A DNA stretch of 64,000 bases, from the NCBI RefSeq assembly GCF_036208045.1, contig NZ_CP121472.1:2057531-2121530 (forward strand). Direction: 5' to 3'. The stretch is from Thiorhodovibrio winogradskyi (lineage in GTDB: Bacteria > Pseudomonadota > Gammaproteobacteria > Chromatiales > Chromatiaceae). Below the pieces are notes generated by a model. The model was not told the origin of the DNA, did not search any database, and saw only the letters and a program-made list of their open reading frames with translations. Positions within the stretch are counted from its first letter, which is position 1. Every line of letters starts with the position of its first letter. The translations under genes were made by a program, and so were the position numbers. Below, piece after piece: positions 37,171-47,249 of the stretch.

Positions 37171-38455
37171 TCCCACCGGCAGCCCCACCGGTAGCCACAC
37201 CGGCAGCCACACCGGTAGCCACACCGGTAGCCACACCGGCGCCCCCCAAATGCCCCCAGGTGCCTATACGCTGCCGGATGCGCAAGGGCATTTCGGCATC
37301 TATGGCGGCATCTATGTGCCTGAAACCCTGATGCATCCGCTCGAGGAGCTGCACGCCGCCTATGAGCGTTATCTGCGCGACCCGGACTTTCTGGCCGAGC
37401 TTGATGCCGACCTGCGCGACTATGTCGGGCGGCCCTCGGCGCTCTATCTGGCCGAGCGCTGGTCGGCCAAGCTCGGCGGCGCACGGATTTATCTCAAGCG
37501 CGAGGATCTCAACCACACAGGCGCGCACAAGGTGAACAACACTGTCGGCCAGGCACTGCTGGCGCGGCGCATGGGCAAGACCCGCATTATTGCCGAGACC
37601 GGCGCTGGTCAGCATGGCGTGGCCACGGCAACAGTGGCGGCACGCATGGGGCTCGAGTGCATCGTCTACATGGGGGAAGTCGATGTCGCCCGTCAGGAGG
37701 CGAACGTCTATCGCATGCGCCTGCTTGGCGCCGAGGTGGTGGCGGTCAAATCCGGCTCGCGCACGTTAAAGGATGCGCTGAACGAGGCCATGCGCGATTG
37801 GGTGACCAATATCGACGACACCTTCTATATCATCGGCACGGTCGCCGGCCCGCACCCCTATCCGGCCATGGTGCGCGACTTCCAAGCGGTGATCGGTCGT
37901 GAAACACGCGCGCAGATGCTCGAGCGCACCGGTCGCCTGCCGGACGCGCTGGTGGCCTGTGTCGGTGGCGGCTCCAACGCCATGGGGCTCTTTTATCCCT
38001 TCATCGAGGACGCCGAGGTCGATCTGCACGGCGTCGAGGCCGGCGGCGATGGCCTGAGTACTGGCCGCCATGCCGCGCCCTTGTGTGCCGGGCGGCCAGG
38101 CGTGCTGCACGGCAACCGCACTTACCTGATGGAGGACGATAATGGCCAGATTCGCGAGACCCATTCCATCTCGGCCGGGCTCGACTACCCGGGCGTCGGT
38201 CCAGAGCATGCCTGGCTGAAGGACAGCGGTCGCGCCCACTACGCTTCGGTGACCGACGCGCAGGCGCTGGCGGCCTTCCATGATCTCACCCGCACCGAGG
38301 GCATTATCCCGGCGCTCGAGACCAGCCATGCCCTGGCCTATGCCGCTGAACTCGCCCCGCGCATGCGCTCGGATCAGACCATTGTGATTAATCTGTCCGG
38401 CCGTGGAGACAAGGACATGCACACAGTCGCTCAGCTCGACGGGATTTCGCTATGA
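37142..38455 (+). CDS. trpB: Tryptophan synthase beta chain
   Basis: This encodes 437 residues. The PLP Lys lies in [11 protein letters not shown], the loop [11 protein letters not shown] is present, and the phosphate-binding [10 protein letters not shown] is intact. It condenses indole and serine to tryptophan in the TrpAB complex. The first 35 residues are an additional repeat-coded tail ([12 protein letters not shown] type), which most TrpB proteins lack. It could instead be untranslated if a later start is used, but no ATG or GTG with a good ribosome site is evident before the conserved part. It overlaps trpF by 29 bases and trpA by four. Confidence 0.95.
   Translation: MAISSAEANSPTGSPTGSHTGSHTGSHTGSHTGAPQMPPGAYTLPDAQGHFGIYGGIYVPETLMHPLEELHAAYERYLRDPDFLAELDADLRDYVGRPSALYLAERWSAKLGGARIYLKREDLNHTGAHKVNNTVGQALLARRMGKTRIIAETGAGQHGVATATVAARMGLECIVYMGEVDVARQEANVYRMRLLGAEVVAVKSGSRTLKDALNEAMRDWVTNIDDTFYIIGTVAGPHPYPAMVRDFQAVIGRETRAQMLERTGRLPDALVACVGGGSNAMGLFYPFIEDAEVDLHGVEAGGDGLSTGRHAAPLCAGRPGVLHGNRTYLMEDDNGQIRETHSISAGLDYPGVGPEHAWLKDSGRAHYASVTDAQALAAFHDLTRTEGIIPALETSHALAYAAELAPRMRSDQTIVINLSGRGDKDMHTVAQLDGISL
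37172..37243. repeat. 12-bp tandem repeat at trpB 5' end
   Basis: Six units of the form CACACCGGTAGC (the first two with CCC for CAC) are in frame with trpB and encode Ser/Pro/His-Thr-Gly repeats. The repeat begins directly after the trpF stop. Confidence 0.94.
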
Positions 38456-39258
38456 GTCGCATTGCCGCACGTTTTGCCGCCTGCCGCGAACAGGGCCGCA
38501 CGGCGCTCATCCCCTTCATCACCGCCGGCGATCCGACAGCCGAAATCACAGTGCTCTTGATGCACCGCTTGGTATCCAGCGGTGCGGACCTGATCGAACT
38601 GGGCGTGCCTTTTTCCGATCCCATCGCCGATGGGCCAGTCATCCAGCGTGCCACCGAGCGCGCTCTGGCCCGGGGGATGAGTCTGCGCGGGCTTCTGGAA
38701 CTGGTGCGCGCTTTTCGCGCCCAAGACCCCGATACCCCCGTGGTGCTCATGGGCTATTTGAACCCCATCGAGGTGCTGGGCTATGCCGAATTTGCCGCCC
38801 AGGCGGCCGATGCCGGGGTTGACGGCGTGCTCATTGTCGACGTGCCGCCGGAAGAAGGCCATGATCTTGTCGAGGCGCTGAAATCCCAGGGGCTGGATCT
38901 GGTCTATCTGCTCGCACCCACCTCGGATGCCGGGCGGATTGAGCGAATTGGCGCCATCGCCTCGGGATTCGTCTACTATGTCTCGGTCAAGGGGGTGACG
39001 GGTGCCGGAAATCTCGACCTGGACGCGGTGACGGAGAAGCTGAGCCTGATTCGCTCGCGCATCGATTTGCCACTGGGCGTCGGCTTCGGGATCAAGGATG
39101 CCGAGACGGCCGCGAAAGTCGCCGGCATTGCCGATGCCGTGATCGTCGGCAGCGCCATCGTTGGCCGTATCGAGGCCTTGGTTGAACGCCCGGCCGAGAT
39201 CCCTGACGCTGTGGGTGAATTCGTTGCCAGCTTGCGCCAGGCCATCGACAAGGTCTAA
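38452..39258 (+). CDS. trpA: Tryptophan synthase alpha chain
   Basis: This encodes 268 residues. It is a TIM barrel with the catalytic Glu in [10 protein letters not shown], the catalytic Asp region in [10 protein letters not shown], and the phosphate loop [10 protein letters not shown]. It cleaves indole-glycerol phosphate and channels indole to TrpB. The ATGA overlap with trpB indicates coupled translation. Confidence 0.96.
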   Translation: MSRIAARFAACREQGRTALIPFITAGDPTAEITVLLMHRLVSSGADLIELGVPFSDPIADGPVIQRATERALARGMSLRGLLELVRAFRAQDPDTPVVLMGYLNPIEVLGYAEFAAQAADAGVDGVLIVDVPPEEGHDLVEALKSQGLDLVYLLAPTSDAGRIERIGAIASGFVYYVSVKGVTGAGNLDLDAVTEKLSLIRSRIDLPLGVGFGIKDAETAAKVAGIADAVIVGSAIVGRIEALVERPAEIPDAVGEFVASLRQAIDKV

Positions 39259-39316
39259 GGCTGGTGTGGAGTGCGGCAGATCGGGTGGTATTTGACATGA
39301 GCAACAGGATACAAGC

Positions 39317-40177
39317 GTGAGCTGGTTTGAAAAGCTGGTCCCCAGCCGGATAAAGATCGAGGCGAGCAACAAGCGTACAGTGCCCGAGGGGCTCTGGGCC
39401 AAGTGCCCGGGCTGCAGCGCGGTGCTCTATCGCGCCGAGCTGGAGCGCAATCTCGAAGTCTGCCCCAAGTGCGGGCACCACAACCGCATCAGCGCGCGGC
39501 GGCGGCTTGATGTCTTTCTTGACTCGGATGCGCGCGAGGAAATCGGCCAGGATCTTGAATCCACCGATCCGCTTAAGTTCAAGGACTTGAAAAAATACCG
39601 CGACCGGCTGTCGCAGGCGCAAAAACAAACCAACGAGAAAGAAGCCCTGGTGGTGATGCGCGGACGGCTCAAGCGAATGGCCTGCGTGGCCGCGGCCTTC
39701 GAGTTTCGCTTCATGGGTGGCTCAATGGGCTCGGTGGTTGGAGAGCGCTTTGTGCGTGGGGTCGAGGCCGCGATTGAAGACAACGCCGCCCTGGTGTGCT
39801 TTTCCGCCAGCGGTGGGGCGCGCATGCAGGAGTCGCTGTTTTCCCTGTTTCAGATGGCCAAGACCAGTGCCGCGCTCGGACGTCTGCGCGAGCGCAAACT
39901 GCCCTTCGTCTCGGTGATGACCGACCCTACCATGGGCGGCGTCTCGGCCAGCCTGGCCATGCTCGGCGATATCAATCTGGCCGAGCCGCGGGCTCTGATT
40001 GGCTTCGCCGGGCCGCGTGTGATTGAACAAACCGTGCGAGAGACCTTGCCCGAGGGCTTTCAGCAGAGCGAATTCCTGCTCGAACATGGCGCGCTTGATG
40101 CCATCATCGACCGTCGCGAGCATCGGGATCGCATCGGCGGCATGATCGCCATGCTGATGCGTCGTCCGCGTCCCTGA
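39317..40177 (+). CDS. accD: Acetyl-CoA carboxylase carboxyltransferase subunit beta
   Basis: This encodes 286 residues from a GTG start. It has an N-terminal zinc ribbon ([11 protein letters not shown] and [10 protein letters not shown]) and a crotonase-type fold with [11 protein letters not shown] and [15 protein letters not shown]. It transfers CO2 from carboxybiotin to acetyl-CoA as an AccA partner. The trp-accD-folC order is typical for gammaproteobacteria such as Pseudomonas. Confidence 0.96.
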   Translation: MSWFEKLVPSRIKIEASNKRTVPEGLWAKCPGCSAVLYRAELERNLEVCPKCGHHNRISARRRLDVFLDSDAREEIGQDLESTDPLKFKDLKKYRDRLSQAQKQTNEKEALVVMRGRLKRMACVAAAFEFRFMGGSMGSVVGERFVRGVEAAIEDNAALVCFSASGGARMQESLFSLFQMAKTSAALGRLRERKLPFVSVMTDPTMGGVSASLAMLGDINLAEPRALIGFAGPRVIEQTVRETLPEGFQQSEFLLEHGALDAIIDRREHRDRIGGMIAMLMRRPRP

Positions 40178-40218
40178 GCGCGGCGTCCAAGTACAAGAGT
40201 CCGAGCCCGCCGCTGCCC

Positions 40219-41553
40219 ATGCGTTGGAACACCCTGGACGAATGGCTCGCCTGGCAGGAAGGACTGCATCCCCAGCGGATCGATCTGCGCCTGGAACGCT
40301 TGCAAGCCGTATGGCAAGCACTGGGTCCACCGCCATTGCATGGGCCGGTGATGACCGTCGGCGGCACCAACGGTAAGGGCTCCACTGTCACTTACCTTGA
40401 TGCCTGCTGCCGTGCCGCCGGGCTGAAAACCGGCGTCTATACCTCGCCTCATCTGCTGCGCTACAACGAGCGGGTGCGCATTGATGGGCAAGAAGCATCC
40501 GACCAGGCACTGTGCCAAGCCTTCGCGCGCATCGACCTGGCGCGAGGGGAGATTTCGCTCACTTATTTCGAGTTTGGCACCTTGGCTGCCCTGGAGTTAT
40601 TCAGCCGTGCCCGGGTTGAGCTCATTCTGCTCGAGGTCGGACTGGGTGGACGACTCGACGCGGTCAATTTGCTTGATGCCGACATTGCCCTGGTCACCAG
40701 CATTGGGCGTGACCACATGGCCTGGCTGGGCGAGGATCCGAACCAGATCGCCTTCGAGAAAGCGGGTATTTTCCGCTCGGGGCGACCAGCCATCATCGGC
40801 AGCCGCGAACCACCGCCACGCCTGCGTGGCCAGGCCGAGGCGGTGAATGCGCGGGTGTATCAACTGGGGCGGGAGTTTGACTGGCAACTGGCGGATAGTG
40901 GTAAGAGCGATCCGCCAACATGGCACTGGCGACATGCCGATGGAACGGAATTTTTGCATCTGCCGCTGCCGGCACTGACCGGGCGGGTGCAGCTGGATAA
41001 CGCGTCCGCCGCGCTTTGCGCGCTGCATCTGCTTGCGCGTGAGCAGCAAACAGCCTGGAAGATGCAGGATGCGCACCTGCGTAGCGGGCTAAATGCGGCC
41101 AGATTGCCGGGACGTTTTCAGCGCATCCCGGGGGCACCATCATGGATTCTTGACGTTGCCCATAATCAGGATGCTGCCCGTGTGCTGGCAGACAATCTTC
41201 GCGAGTTGGAGGTGGCCGGGCAGGTTCATCTGGTGTTTGGAGTTGTTGAAGATAAAGAGGCCGAGACCATCGCGGCGCTTCTGGCGCCCGTGGTGGATTT
41301 CTGGTATCTGGCCGAGCCGCCGGGAAAACGCGCCATGCCGTTAGAGACGCTGGCGGCGAAGGTGGTCGCGGCAACTGGGTCCGATCCCATGCTGTGCGAT
41401 GATTTGATGAACGCCTTGCAGCAGGCAATGGCTTGTGCCTCTGGGCTTGATCTGATCGTGGTCACGGGCTCTTTCATGACGGTGGAGGCCGCCCTGCGCT
41501 ATCGCGCGCCCGCGGCCGCTTCTGCCGCTATCGCAAGCAAGGCTTCTGTATAA
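40219..41553 (+). CDS. folC: Dihydrofolate/folylpolyglutamate synthase
   Basis: This encodes 444 residues. It has the Mur-ligase-like ATP loop GGTNGKGSTV, EVGLGGRLDAVN, SIGRDHMAWLG and the C-terminal domain with LDVAHNQDAA. It adds glutamate to dihydropteroate and folates. It lies 41 bases after accD, as in other gammaproteobacteria. Confidence 0.95.
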   Translation: MRWNTLDEWLAWQEGLHPQRIDLRLERLQAVWQALGPPPLHGPVMTVGGTNGKGSTVTYLDACCRAAGLKTGVYTSPHLLRYNERVRIDGQEASDQALCQAFARIDLARGEISLTYFEFGTLAALELFSRARVELILLEVGLGGRLDAVNLLDADIALVTSIGRDHMAWLGEDPNQIAFEKAGIFRSGRPAIIGSREPPPRLRGQAEAVNARVYQLGREFDWQLADSGKSDPPTWHWRHADGTEFLHLPLPALTGRVQLDNASAALCALHLLAREQQTAWKMQDAHLRSGLNAARLPGRFQRIPGAPSWILDVAHNQDAARVLADNLRELEVAGQVHLVFGVVEDKEAETIAALLAPVVDFWYLAEPPGKRAMPLETLAAKVVAATGSDPMLCDDLMNALQQAMACASGLDLIVVTGSFMTVEAALRYRAPAAASAAIASKASV

Positions 41554-41598
41554 TGGGCGGCATGAATCAGCAAAGCACACAGGAGGCAAAGTCACGCG

Positions 41599-42324
41599 AT
41601 GGATGAAAACGCCAAACGCCGGCTGGTCGGTGCCGCGGTGCTGGTCGCCCTGATGGTTATTTTCGTTCCCATGTTGGTCGATGACAAAGACAATGACCAG
41701 CTTGGCGAGCCAATTGTGATCCCAACTCCACCCTCGTTCGATTCGCGCTTCGACGCCTCGGTCGAGCCTTCCGCGGATGAATTCAATCGCCCGGTGCCCC
41801 AGCCGCAAACGCAGGTTCAAAGGCAACCCCAAGTGGAAAGCCCGCCACAAACCCATGCTGATGCGCGCGATCTGCGTCCTGGTGCTGTCCGACCGGCACC
41901 GATTGAGGTCGAACGCCTGCCCATCAAACCGGTTGCTCCGGCGCCAGCTCGACCGACACCAGCGTTAGCACCGGTGCAGGCACCGACGTCCGAGAAACCC
42001 CCATCACAGGTCTCGAGCGGGGTATCATCCTCGCGCCCTGAAACGGCGGCCAAACCGGCCGGGCCGCCACCGCCAGTTCCCGCGGGGGCGCCATCCTGGG
42101 TGGTGCAGGTGGCTAGCTTGAGCGTGGAGGATGCGGCCACACGCCTGCGCAACGAGCTGCGTGGCAAGGGCTATCCCGCTTTCATCGAGCAAGCCAAGAT
42201 CAACGACGCCACTTTTTATCGGGTGCGGGTAGGGCCGGAAGCGGACCGCGCCCGTGCCGATAAGATGGCAACCGCCATTGGCGCGGAAACGGGTAGCGCG
42301 CCTTTGGTTCAGCAATACCGCTGA
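41599..42324 (+). CDS. dedD: SPOR-domain cell division protein DedD
   Basis: This encodes 241 residues. It has a short cytoplasmic start, one membrane helix (LVGAAVLVALMVIFVPMLV, near 11-29), a long Pro/Ala-rich linker and a C-terminal SPOR domain (SWVVQVASLS to the end). SPOR domains bind denuded septal peptidoglycan. AGGAGG is well placed before the ATG. The position between folC and cvpA matches E. coli dedD. Confidence 0.9.
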   Translation: MDENAKRRLVGAAVLVALMVIFVPMLVDDKDNDQLGEPIVIPTPPSFDSRFDASVEPSADEFNRPVPQPQTQVQRQPQVESPPQTHADARDLRPGAVRPAPIEVERLPIKPVAPAPARPTPALAPVQAPTSEKPPSQVSSGVSSSRPETAAKPAGPPPPVPAGAPSWVVQVASLSVEDAATRLRNELRGKGYPAFIEQAKINDATFYRVRVGPEADRARADKMATAIGAETGSAPLVQQYR

Positions 42325-42369
42325 ATCATCTCATTCTGATGCAAAGGCCACGGGCAGGGGTAAGCGCAA

Positions 42370-42861
42370 ATGATCTGGGTCGACTACGCCATTATCGGTG
42401 TCATTGTGCTTTCGGCCATTATCGGCTTGGTACGCGGATTGATCAAAGAGGTTGTCTCCCTGGCAATCTGGGGCGTGGCCATCTTCGTGGCCTGGACCTT
42501 CTATCAGCCGGTCTCGGAGATGCTCACGCCTTGGGTGTCCACCCCATCGCTGCGTCTGGGGCTCGCGGTTTTGCTGCTGGTGCTAGGGGTGCTATTTCTT
42601 GGGGCAATTTTCGCCTACATCCTCACCTTGTTGGTCGAGAAAACCGGTCTGTCCGGTACTGATCGATTGCTGGGGTTGGTGTTCGGTGCCGCGCGCGGCG
42701 CCGTGATCGTGGCGCTCGCGGTTTTTCTCGCGGCGCTGACGCCGCTGACCGCCGACCCCTGGTGGCAGCAATCTCAGTTGCTGGTGCATTTCCAGCACCT
42801 GGCCGATCAGCTGCTGGCACTGGTGCCGCCTGAATTGACGGCGCGGGTCAAGTCGATCTAA
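42370..42861 (+). CDS. cvpA: CvpA family membrane protein
   Basis: This encodes 163 residues with four membrane helices. The family start WVDYAIIGVIVLSAIIGLVRG and the GTDRLLGLVFGAARG motif are present. CvpA is linked to colicin V export and envelope stability, and its exact role is unsettled. It precedes purF by 27 bases, the conserved pair. Confidence 0.93.
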   Translation: MIWVDYAIIGVIVLSAIIGLVRGLIKEVVSLAIWGVAIFVAWTFYQPVSEMLTPWVSTPSLRLGLAVLLLVLGVLFLGAIFAYILTLLVEKTGLSGTDRLLGLVFGAARGAVIVALAVFLAALTPLTADPWWQQSQLLVHFQHLADQLLALVPPELTARVKSI

Positions 42862-42888
42862 CCAGACTAGGGACTGACCGGGGGCATT

Positions 42889-44418
42889 ATGTGCGGCATT
42901 GTCGGTGTTGTCGGTAAGCACGCTGTTAACCAACTGCTCTATGATGCACTGCTGGTGCTGCAGCACCGCGGCCAGGATGCCGCAGGGATCGTGACTAGCG
43001 ACCAGGAAAAACTCCACATGCGCAAGGACAATGGCCTGGCGCGCGATGTTTTTCGCACCCGCCACATGTTGCGACTGCGCGGCAACATGGGCATTGGCCA
43101 TGTGCGTTATCCTACCGCCGGCGCGGCCAGCTCGGCCGAGGCACAACCGTTTTACGTTAACTCTCCCTATGGCATCGTGCTCGCGCACAACGGCAATTTG
43201 ACCAATGCCGAGGAGCTAAAGCGTGACGTTTTCGTCGATGACCTGCGCCACATCAATACCAACTCGGATTCTGAAATCCTGCTGAATGTCTTTGCCCATG
43301 AGTTGCAGGTGCAGAACAAGCTGCGCATTGACGAGCAGGATATTTTCAATGCCATTGAGGGCGTGCACCGCCGCTGCCGTGGTGGCTATGCCGTGGTGGC
43401 CATGATTCCTGGATTCGGGATTGTGGGTTTTCGCGATCCGCACGGTGTTCGGCCCGTGGTTTATGGTCAGCGCGAGTCCACCGGCGGCACCGAGTATATG
43501 ATCGCCTCCGAGAGCGTCGCGCTCGACACCGTTGGCTTCAAGCTCATTTCCGATATCGCGCCGGGAGAGGCTGTCTTTATCAGCGCCAATGGGGAGATCC
43601 ACACCCGGCAGTGCGCGCCCCAGCCGGTGCTCTCGCCCTGCATCTTTGAGTTTGTCTACTTCGCGCGGCCAGATTCGGTCATCGACAATATCTCGGTGCA
43701 CAAGGCCCGCTCGCGCATGGGCAAAAAGCTGGCGGCCAAAATCAAACGCATCTGGCCAGGGCACGATATCGACGTGGTCATTCCGGTGCCGGATACCAGT
43801 CGCACCGCCGCGTTGCAGCTCGCCAATCATCTGGGCGTGCCCTATGCCGAGGGTTTTATCAAAAATCGCTATATCGGGCGGACTTTCATCATGCCGGGGC
43901 AGACGGTGCGCAAAAAGTCCGTTCGTCAGAAGCTCAACGCCATTCATTTCGAGTTTCGCAAAAAAAACGTTCTGCTGGTGGACGATTCCATTGTGCGCGG
44001 CACCACATCCAGGCAGATCATTGAAATGGCGCGCGAGGCCGGAGCAAAAAAAGTGTATCTCGCCTCGGCCGCGCCGCCGGTGCGCTTCCCCAATGTTTAT
44101 GGCATTGACATGCCGGCCGCGAGCGAGCTGGTCGCCCATGGTCGTAGCGAATGGGATATCGAACGCTTGCTCGGCTGTGACCGTCTGATCTTTCAGGATC
44201 TTCAGGATCTGATTGAAGCCGTGCAGAAAAAGAACAAAAGCCTGGTCGACCGCTTCGATACCTCGGTGTTTGATGGGGTCTATATCACCGGCGATGTCAC
44301 CGAAGACTATCTGACCAATCTGGAGCGCGTTCGCGGCGAGTCTGCTCGCACACAAAGAACCCTTGATGATGGCGGCGAGAACGAAGCCGACATGATCGGC
44401 CTCTACAACGCCGCCTAA
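42889..44418 (+). CDS. purF: Amidophosphoribosyltransferase PurF
   Basis: This encodes 509 residues. The nucleophile Cys2 is in place (MCGIVGVVG), with [10 protein letters not shown] and the PRPP-binding motif [13 protein letters not shown]. It makes phosphoribosylamine, the committed step of purine synthesis. There is no visible PurR box in the short upstream gap. It ends within a hairpin (44414-44450). Confidence 0.96.
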   Translation: MCGIVGVVGKHAVNQLLYDALLVLQHRGQDAAGIVTSDQEKLHMRKDNGLARDVFRTRHMLRLRGNMGIGHVRYPTAGAASSAEAQPFYVNSPYGIVLAHNGNLTNAEELKRDVFVDDLRHINTNSDSEILLNVFAHELQVQNKLRIDEQDIFNAIEGVHRRCRGGYAVVAMIPGFGIVGFRDPHGVRPVVYGQRESTGGTEYMIASESVALDTVGFKLISDIAPGEAVFISANGEIHTRQCAPQPVLSPCIFEFVYFARPDSVIDNISVHKARSRMGKKLAAKIKRIWPGHDIDVVIPVPDTSRTAALQLANHLGVPYAEGFIKNRYIGRTFIMPGQTVRKKSVRQKLNAIHFEFRKKNVLLVDDSIVRGTTSRQIIEMAREAGAKKVYLASAAPPVRFPNVYGIDMPAASELVAHGRSEWDIERLLGCDRLIFQDLQDLIEAVQKKNKSLVDRFDTSVFDGVYITGDVTEDYLTNLERVRGESARTQRTLDDGGENEADMIGLYNAA

Positions 44419-44450
44419 GGCGCGCGGGCCATTACCACATGCGCCCTAGG
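44414..44450 (+). terminator. Hairpin at purF stop / metZ leader
   Basis: CCTAAGGCGC (44414-44423) pairs with GCGCCCTAGG (44441-44450) with one mismatch, over a 17-base loop, and covers the purF stop codon. A pyrimidine-rich stretch follows. It may be a weak terminator or processing signal before metZ. Confidence 0.35.
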
Positions 44451-44478
44451 CTTTCCTTCCGTCAGCCATCCGCAACGA

Positions 44479-45675
44479 ATGGCCACCGCCATGGATGATG
44501 GCATCGAACGCCTGCCAGGCTTCAATACTCTCGCGCTTCGCAGCGGACACCATCGCACGCAAGAGGGCGAGCACAGCGAACCCATCTTTGCGACATCCAG
44601 TTTCGTCTTCGCCTCCGCCGCCGAAGCCGCCGCCCGCTTCAGCGGGGACGCCCCAGGCAATGTTTATGCCCGCTTTACCAATCCCACGGTGCAGGCTTTC
44701 GAGCAGCGGCTAAATGCCCTCGAGGGCGGTGCCGGCTGTGTCGCCACCGCCTCCGGCATGGCGGCCATCCTGACCATGGTGCTCGGGCTATTGAAGAGCG
44801 GGGACCATATCCTCGCCTCGCGCAGCCTGTTCGGCAGTACCCGCATGCTGTTTGACAAATACCTGGCGCGCTTCGGGATCCAAACCCGGTATGTCCCCCT
44901 TGATGACCTTGACGCTTGGCGGGCAGCGATGGAGCCACGGACCCGGCTGCTGTTTCTCGAGACCCCCTCTAATCCACTGGCCGAAATGACTGCCATCGCG
45001 CCCCTGGCCGAACTGGCGCACCAACGGGACTGTCTGCTCGCGGTCGACAACTGCTTCGCCACCCCTGCCTTGCAGCGCCCGCTGGAGTGGGGCGCTGACT
45101 TGGTCATTCACTCCGCCACCAAATATCTGGACGGGCAGGGCCGCTGCCTGGGTGGCGCCGTCATCGCCCGCGATCCAGCCGTGATTGCCGACGTGTTCGG
45201 CGTGGTGCGTACCGCCGGTCCTTCCATGAGTCCCTTCAATGCTTGGGTCTTCCTCAAGGGTCTGGAAACGCTGAGTCTGCGCATGCGCGCCCACTCAGCA
45301 GGCGCGCAACAGCTCGCGGAATGGCTGATCGCGCATCCGACCGTTACCGGCGTGCACTACCCCGGCTTGGACCAACATCCCCAACATCAACTCATCGGCC
45401 ATCAGATGCTGCATGCCGGGGGGATTCTGTCGTTCGAGGTTGCTGGTGGCCGCGATGCCGCTTGGCGCGTCATCGATCACACCCAGATGCTCTCCATCAC
45501 CGCCAACCTCGGCGACACCAAAACCACAATCACCCATCCCGCTACCACGACCCACGCCCGTCTGACACCCGAAGAGCGCTTCGCCGCCGGCATCACCGAT
45601 GGCCTAATACGGCTCGCCGTGGGACTTGAGGATATTGCCGATATACAGGTCGATCTGGCGCGCGGACTCGATTGA
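44479..45675 (+). CDS. metZ: O-succinylhomoserine sulfhydrylase MetZ
   Basis: This encodes 398 residues of the Cys/Met-metabolism PLP class. The PLP Lys is in SATKYLDGQGR, and the loops TASGMAAI and ETPSNPL are present. MetZ makes homocysteine directly from O-succinylhomoserine and sulfide. The location after purF is the known marker for MetZ over MetB/MetC paralogues. ATG 44491 is a second possible start. The 3' end overlaps an opposite-strand remnant. Confidence 0.93.
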   Translation: MATAMDDGIERLPGFNTLALRSGHHRTQEGEHSEPIFATSSFVFASAAEAAARFSGDAPGNVYARFTNPTVQAFEQRLNALEGGAGCVATASGMAAILTMVLGLLKSGDHILASRSLFGSTRMLFDKYLARFGIQTRYVPLDDLDAWRAAMEPRTRLLFLETPSNPLAEMTAIAPLAELAHQRDCLLAVDNCFATPALQRPLEWGADLVIHSATKYLDGQGRCLGGAVIARDPAVIADVFGVVRTAGPSMSPFNAWVFLKGLETLSLRMRAHSAGAQQLAEWLIAHPTVTGVHYPGLDQHPQHQLIGHQMLHAGGILSFEVAGGRDAAWRVIDHTQMLSITANLGDTKTTITHPATTTHARLTPEERFAAGITDGLIRLAVGLEDIADIQVDLARGLD

Positions 45676-45858
45676 TTCGCCGTGCGATAGCAGAGTGTAG
45701 AGTGTGCCCAACGCCAGCGCGAAGAAATGGCTGCTAGCGATTAGTGCGCAAGGTCCGGCAATGGTCTGCGGTACCCCTACCCAGCGGTTGAACAGATAGC
45801 CGACGGCAAAGACCATCAGCACTTGGAGCGCTCGGACAGGCTGGGAGTCACGCCGTAT
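45604..45858 (-). pseudogene. Probable ACR3-type arsenite exporter fragment
   Basis: About 85 codons are open after a stop at 45859-45861. The segment LQVLMVFAVGYLFNRWVG, then IAGPCALIASSHFF, aligns by eye with the late helices of ACR3/ArsB carriers (which have a GASNFFELA motif at this place). The N-terminal 250 residues and the real C-terminus are absent, and the end runs antisense into metZ. It looks like a remnant. It could instead be a small two-helix protein of unknown type. Confidence 0.42.
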
Positions 45859-46244
45859 TCAGCTCGTCATGACAGTGCGTTCTCATTGAGAAGTCGCTCG
45901 CAGAGTTGTCGGGCATTTTCTTAGTCGAATCGGTCGATAGCTTGTGCTATTGCCTCAAGGTCCATTGACCGCGGCTGGCCGGCCGAGCCGCTGCGCGTTT
46001 TAGTGTCTCCTTGAGCCTGCTGTTTGCTGTTGGGCCTCCAGTTGGATCTTCAGCATACTAAAAGTGACAAGAGCGCTCAGGCTGTTGGCCTTGATCTGTG
46101 CATGCAGGGTTGAGAGCAGGTTCCACCAGATGGCTGGTGATTGACACCTCTTGAGGGGTCGGCAATCCGGCGACGCCCATGCTGATCTCGCGGAAATCGG
46201 TGACTTACTGATCAGGTTCTCTGACCTGGGGCTTGATAATGGTT
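45859..46244. other. Gene-free stretch with no clear feature
   Basis: About 390 bases separate the ACR3-like remnant from the threonylcarbamoyladenylate synthase gene. Short frames are broken by stops (one begins MDLEAIAQAIDRFD and meets a stop) and show no family pattern. No repeat or tRNA was seen. Decayed accessory DNA is likely. Confidence 0.4.
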
Positions 46245-47234
46245 TCAGTGCTGACCAGTCCTGCTTTTCGTTTCGGCCCGCTCCAAACGGTTGTTGATGG
46301 CATCCCACTCGGGCGATTTTGGGGGTTGCTCGACCAGAATTCGATCCAGTTTCAATTGGTCGAGTCTGCGCAAGTGCGCATACAGACCAGATGCATAGGA
46401 GTTTGGATCCCGCGGCATGATCACCCAGTGATGAGAGCCGATATCTGCAATTGACGTTTGCAAAGCGAGTACGGCCACTCTTGGCCTTGCTTGTGCCAGC
46501 ATCGCGGCAATCTCACTACAAGACATCACCGTCAAGGGTGTGGTCGGTGCGTAGTGCGAGGGCAAGCGACCCGAGGCACGGGGGCCAGCGCCGATGGCCG
46601 GTATGGCAACATTTTCACCCAGCAACTGCTCGATGTCGGTCAGGCCAATCATGCCCGGGCGCAGCAACCGGGGCTGGTCATCGCTGAAGTCGATGATTGT
46701 GGACTCCAAGCCGAGGCGACAGGCGCCGCCGTCGAGCACGGCGGCGACCTTTTCCCCGTGCGAAAACTCCTCCAGCACGTGCACGGCGGTGGTGGAGCTG
46801 ATGCGGCCAAAGCGATTGGCCGAGGGCGCCGCTAGCGCGGCGCCAAAGGCATGCAGCAGTTGCCGGGCGACCGGGTGCTCGGGTACGCGTAAGCCGACAG
46901 TCGCCTGCCCGCCTGTGATGCGGTTTGAAACACCAGTGGTTTTATTCAAGATGAGCGTCAGCGGCCCGGGCCAATAGAACTCGGCCAATCGCCAGGCCGC
47001 ATCCGGAATCGCGCGCGCCCAGGCCGTCATGGCCTGGGCATCGGGTAAGTGCACGATCAGCGGATGCTCGGTGGGCCGCCCCTTGGCGGTGAAAATCCGG
47101 CCAATGGCTTGATCATTCTGGGCATCGCCACCGAGGCCGTAGACGGTTTCGGTCGGAAAGGCGACCAAGTCACCCTGTTGCAACAGGGTGACTGCGCGCT
47201 GGATGCCGACTGGGTCAGGTCGCAGCAGTTCCAT
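46245..47234 (-). CDS. tsaC: L-threonylcarbamoyladenylate synthase (two-domain Sua5 type)
   Basis: This encodes 329 residues. The YrdC domain has PTETVYGLGGDA, KGRPTEHPLIVHL and APSANRFGRISST. A C-terminal SUA5 domain follows (residues 210-320). The enzyme makes the carbamoyl-adenylate used for t6A at tRNA position 37. The two-domain form differs from the single-domain E. coli TsaC. It starts 15 bases after pyrC, so both are probably on one transcript. Confidence 0.92.
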   Translation of the reverse strand: MELLRPDPVGIQRAVTLLQQGDLVAFPTETVYGLGGDAQNDQAIGRIFTAKGRPTEHPLIVHLPDAQAMTAWARAIPDAAWRLAEFYWPGPLTLILNKTTGVSNRITGGQATVGLRVPEHPVARQLLHAFGAALAAPSANRFGRISSTTAVHVLEEFSHGEKVAAVLDGGACRLGLESTIIDFSDDQPRLLRPGMIGLTDIEQLLGENVAIPAIGAGPRASGRLPSHYAPTTPLTVMSCSEIAAMLAQARPRVAVLALQTSIADIGSHHWVIMPRDPNSYASGLYAHLRRLDQLKLDRILVEQPPKSPEWDAINNRLERAETKSRTGQH

Positions 47235-47249
47235 GGCTGGCGCGAAGGT

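Noticed and set aside
46000-46308. 102-codon minus-strand frame overlapping the threonylcarbamoyladenylate synthase end
   Set aside because: It overlaps the well-supported gene in another frame and the rest has no recognisable motif.
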